Source: Agapanthus africanus (taxonomy: Eukaryota > Streptophyta > Magnoliopsida > Asparagales > Amaryllidaceae). From it: a stretch of 64,000 nucleotides of DNA. This document shows positions 61,946-64,000 of the stretch, piece by piece. The notes beneath the pieces are model-generated. The model was not told where the DNA came from and searched no databases. It saw only the letters and a program-made list of their open reading frames with translations. The stretch lies in the NCBI GenBank assembly GCA_030015575.1, contig JASDDO010000004.1:321230654-321294653 (forward strand), in the 5' to 3' direction. Position 1 is the stretch's first letter. Every line of letters starts with the position of its first letter. The translations under genes and the position numbers were made by a program.

Positions 61946-62219
61946 CATCGGGGCTCCCCAAACTGAGCCTAACCTCAAGTAAAAAGCATCATGGCAAAAT
62001 TCCTAACGCTTGCTCTTCTGACGGTCAAACTGCCTAGGAAGATTACTTGAAGACATCTTGTCCAGCCCCCGAAGGGATCAGAGACATGACAGTCGTAAGG
62101 GTACTCGAACAGCAAGATTTCCTATCGAGGAATACATCAGCCAACGCGACGGTACGACGGACAAAACCCTAGTACCACAGACCCTAACGGAACTCTGTCA
62201 TAAAGAGCAGAGGTTAACT

Positions 62220-62975
62220 GTGACGTTAGGACATTCTTGCGAGAACTTCTCAATTCGTCTCGACTCGTGAGGAAATTAGTGTCTTTGCGAGAATTTCTCG
62301 ATTTGTCTCGACTTGTAGGGAAAGGCCTTAGGCAATGGGGATAAGGACCTGTTTCCTAAGCACTGGGGCCTTGCAAGTCGGTCCAAAATGGACTCTTGCA
62401 TACTATTCACGGACCACACTCTCCAAAGTCGAATCTCGATAAGGAGGGAAACAATAACTTACGAGTCCTCTCGACATGTAAGAAGGAAAATTCTCTTGTG
62501 AGATCCTTACGACTCTCAAGAGAAAGCACCCTTAGGAATCCTCACGATTCCTAAAGAGAAAATACACCTACGGGATCCTCTTGACCTGTAGGGAGAAAAT
62601 TCATTATGAGACCCTTACGGCTCATAAAGTTGAAAAGTCTTAGGTGACAGATCCTAACCCTGTGTCCTAAGCCATCATTGCCTCGCAGAAAGGTCAAGAT
62701 AGATTTTCTACAGGCCACACTCTATAACAAGAAAGGAAACAATCACTTGCGAGTCCTCTCGACTCGTAAGGAAGAAAAATCTCTTGTGAGATCCTTACGA
62801 CTCGTAAGAGAAAACACACTTCGGAATCCTCATGATTCCTAAGGAGAAAATACACCTGCGAGATCCTCTCAACTCGTAGGGAGAAAAGTCTTTATGAGAC
62901 CCTCACGGCTCACAAAGTTGAAAAGCCTTAGGCAGCAGATTTGAACCTGCTTCCTAAGCCATCGTTACCCGGCAA
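62220..62975. repeat. T1 hairpin-repeat array, second block
   Basis: A degenerate copy (62220-62350) and two good supra-units 288 bp apart (starts near 62458 and 62746), homologous to 59711-60290. Striking pairs: TCTCTTGTGAG/CTCTCAAGAGA (62492-62523, 10 of 11 paired), CTTAGGAATC/GATTCCTAA (62531-62554), CCTACGGG/CCTGTAGG (62566-62592), TTATGAG/CTCATAA (62604-62627). Confidence 0.85.
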
Positions 62976-63197
62976 AGAGTCCAAGATGGACCGTCGCTTA
63001 CTATCCATAGGCCACACTTGCTAAAATCACATGGCGATGACACAAAAAAGAAGAAAGCAAGAGATAACATAAGATAATACGAAATAAATGTATCTTTTAT
63101 TTATAAGTTCAATTGGGTACAAGATACATCATATGAAAGAATAAAAAATGGATACATGTTATTCAAAAATTACAAATGTTAATTGGTGCGAAAACAA

Positions 63198-63866
63198 CTA
63201 TTGGGAAGGAGGCATTTTCAATAAACCAATCAGTTGCTCACGCACTCCCCTCGGCCCCTTTTCACGGTCAGCTGCCGCGGCTAACTCCGCTTCAACCTGA
63301 GCCCGTTGCTGCAGATAAAATGAAAATTGCTCATCAATGACCCGCTGAGCTGTCCCACGACATTGCGCATCTCGCTTGATGAGGCCGAGCTTCTGCCTCA
63401 GCGTTAGCCCGTCAGAAATACATTGTGGAAGGCCCTCAAAGATAGCTTTCAGCTGTACAGCATTTGCATCAACCTGAGCGCGCAGCCGGGCAGATTCGCT
63501 TGAAATCTCTTCGCACTCCTTACGCTTTAAGGCTATTTCTTGTTCAAGATGGCGGAGGTAGGGAGTGCTCTGCTCGACCCATGCAGCCCGTTGGGAGTTC
63601 ACAGCCAGGACCTCAGGAGTAGGACGTCCGAGCTCAAGCTCATGCAGGCAGGACTCAATTTTCCTGCAGTGATTAACCCAAGACTCAACGACGCCCTCGC
63701 TATGGAAGTTCACGAGCGTCTCCAGCATAGGATTAACCTCGGCAGCAAAATCTGCAGCGAGTGCAGGGATCTCCGCGTCAAACTCTTCAATGGATTCACT
63801 TAACATTCGAAGGCTGGTCACAACGCCCTTAGAAGATCGACGTCTAGAAAATGGTCCTACTGGCAT
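63198..63866 (-). CDS. Antisense ORF in T1 3' region, coiled-coil protein of unknown function
   Basis: A 222-residue frame, opposite to gag, rich in Glu, Ala, Leu and Arg with heptad-like stretches (about residues 100-150 and 180-205), consistent with coiled coil. I recognise no catalytic motif. Plant Tat-lineage gypsy elements are known to carry an extra antisense frame between pol and the 3' LTR; position and orientation fit that. The minus strand has AATAAA signals about 100 bases after the stop (63085-63110). The ATG at 63866 may not be the true start: the frame is open upstream to a good splice acceptor at 63908, with a donor at 63980, so an upstream exon may lie beyond the window. Confidence 0.6.
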   Translation of the reverse strand: MPVGPFSRRRSSKGVVTSLRMLSESIEEFDAEIPALAADFAAEVNPMLETLVNFHSEGVVESWVNHCRKIESCLHELELGRPTPEVLAVNSQRAAWVEQSTPYLRHLEQEIALKRKECEEISSESARLRAQVDANAVQLKAIFEGLPQCISDGLTLRQKLGLIKRDAQCRGTAQRVIDEQFSFYLQQRAQVEAELAAAADREKGPRGVREQLIGLLKMPPSQ

Positions 63867-63907
63867 TAATATACAAGATTCGAAGGGAGCAGGAACTGGT
63901 GCGAATG

Positions 63908-63980
63908 CTGCTAAATGAATTACGGTTAAAAGCTAACTCGAAAAATAAATAAATCACATGAGTGATGAAGTATACTATAC
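63908..63980 (-). other. Possible 73-nt intron of the antisense ORF
   Basis: Minus strand: donor CAACCG then GTATAGT at 63980, AT-rich interior, a branch-like TTTTAAC and acceptor ATTTAGCAG ending at 63908. The size and base bias suit a plant intron, and the downstream frame is open from the acceptor. Confidence 0.4.
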
Positions 63981-64000
63981 CGGTTGCGGCAGGTGGTAAG

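Noticed and set aside
59711-62975. A CRISPR-like look from regularly repeated short palindromes
   Set aside because: A plant retrotransposon context; repeats vary and spacers are short and A-rich rather than unique; no cas genes.

Overview
This window looks like intergenic DNA from a flowering-plant nuclear genome. I found no host gene, tRNA or rRNA gene; every part I can assign belongs to one of seven long terminal repeat (LTR) retrotransposons nested in each other. The lineages are plant-type: Ty1/copia elements of Angela/BARE type (gag-pre-integrase HHCC motif, YVDD reverse transcriptase, initiator-Met primer site, LTRs of 1.9-2.2 kb opening TGTTAG/TGTTGG), Ty3/gypsy chromoviruses of Tekay/Del type (CCHC gag, chromodomain after the integrase), and a non-autonomous Ty3/gypsy element with a Tat-like gag.

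Layout. T1, the oldest host element (+ strand, Tat-like), is cut into 24388-26385 and 56353-64000 and runs off the right edge. G1 (- strand, Tekay-like, 4749-24387) sits in the T1 LTR. C1 (- strand copia, only its 5' half in view, 1-4748) is inserted in the left LTR of G1. G2 (+ strand, Tekay-related, 13158-24066) is inserted in the right LTR of G1, flanked by ATATA. O (- strand copia, 26386-56352) is inserted in the T1 LTR and itself holds two later insertions: A (+ strand copia, 30328-39928, flanked by TCCTC) in its pol gene and B (- strand copia, 41743-51489, flanked by ATTAA) in its untranslated leader. LTR divergence by eye agrees with the nesting order: B about 0.2 %, A about 0.5 %, O about 1.5 %, G2 several percent.

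Coding state. B is a nearly complete gag-pol with one nonsense codon in the integrase. O lacks the capsid and zinc-knuckle part of gag, but its protease-integrase-RT-RNase H frame is open across the A insertion site. A has near-identical LTRs around an already ruined interior, so it was probably moved in trans. G1 is a pseudogene with several stops, frameshifts and a damaged RT active site. G2 has 4.6-kb LTRs around only 1.7 kb of interior. T1 has a broken gag, no pol, and an antisense reading frame with a possible intron near its 3' side.

The most unusual signal is structural. T1 non-coding DNA, both in its LTR and downstream of gag, is packed with short, nearly perfect inverted repeats whose arms differ from one to the next yet stay complementary. 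Separately, all four copia leaders carry a triplet of hairpins and a long roughly 100-nt hairpin whose stems show compensatory changes between elements. These are the best candidates for undescribed functional RNA or DNA structures here.
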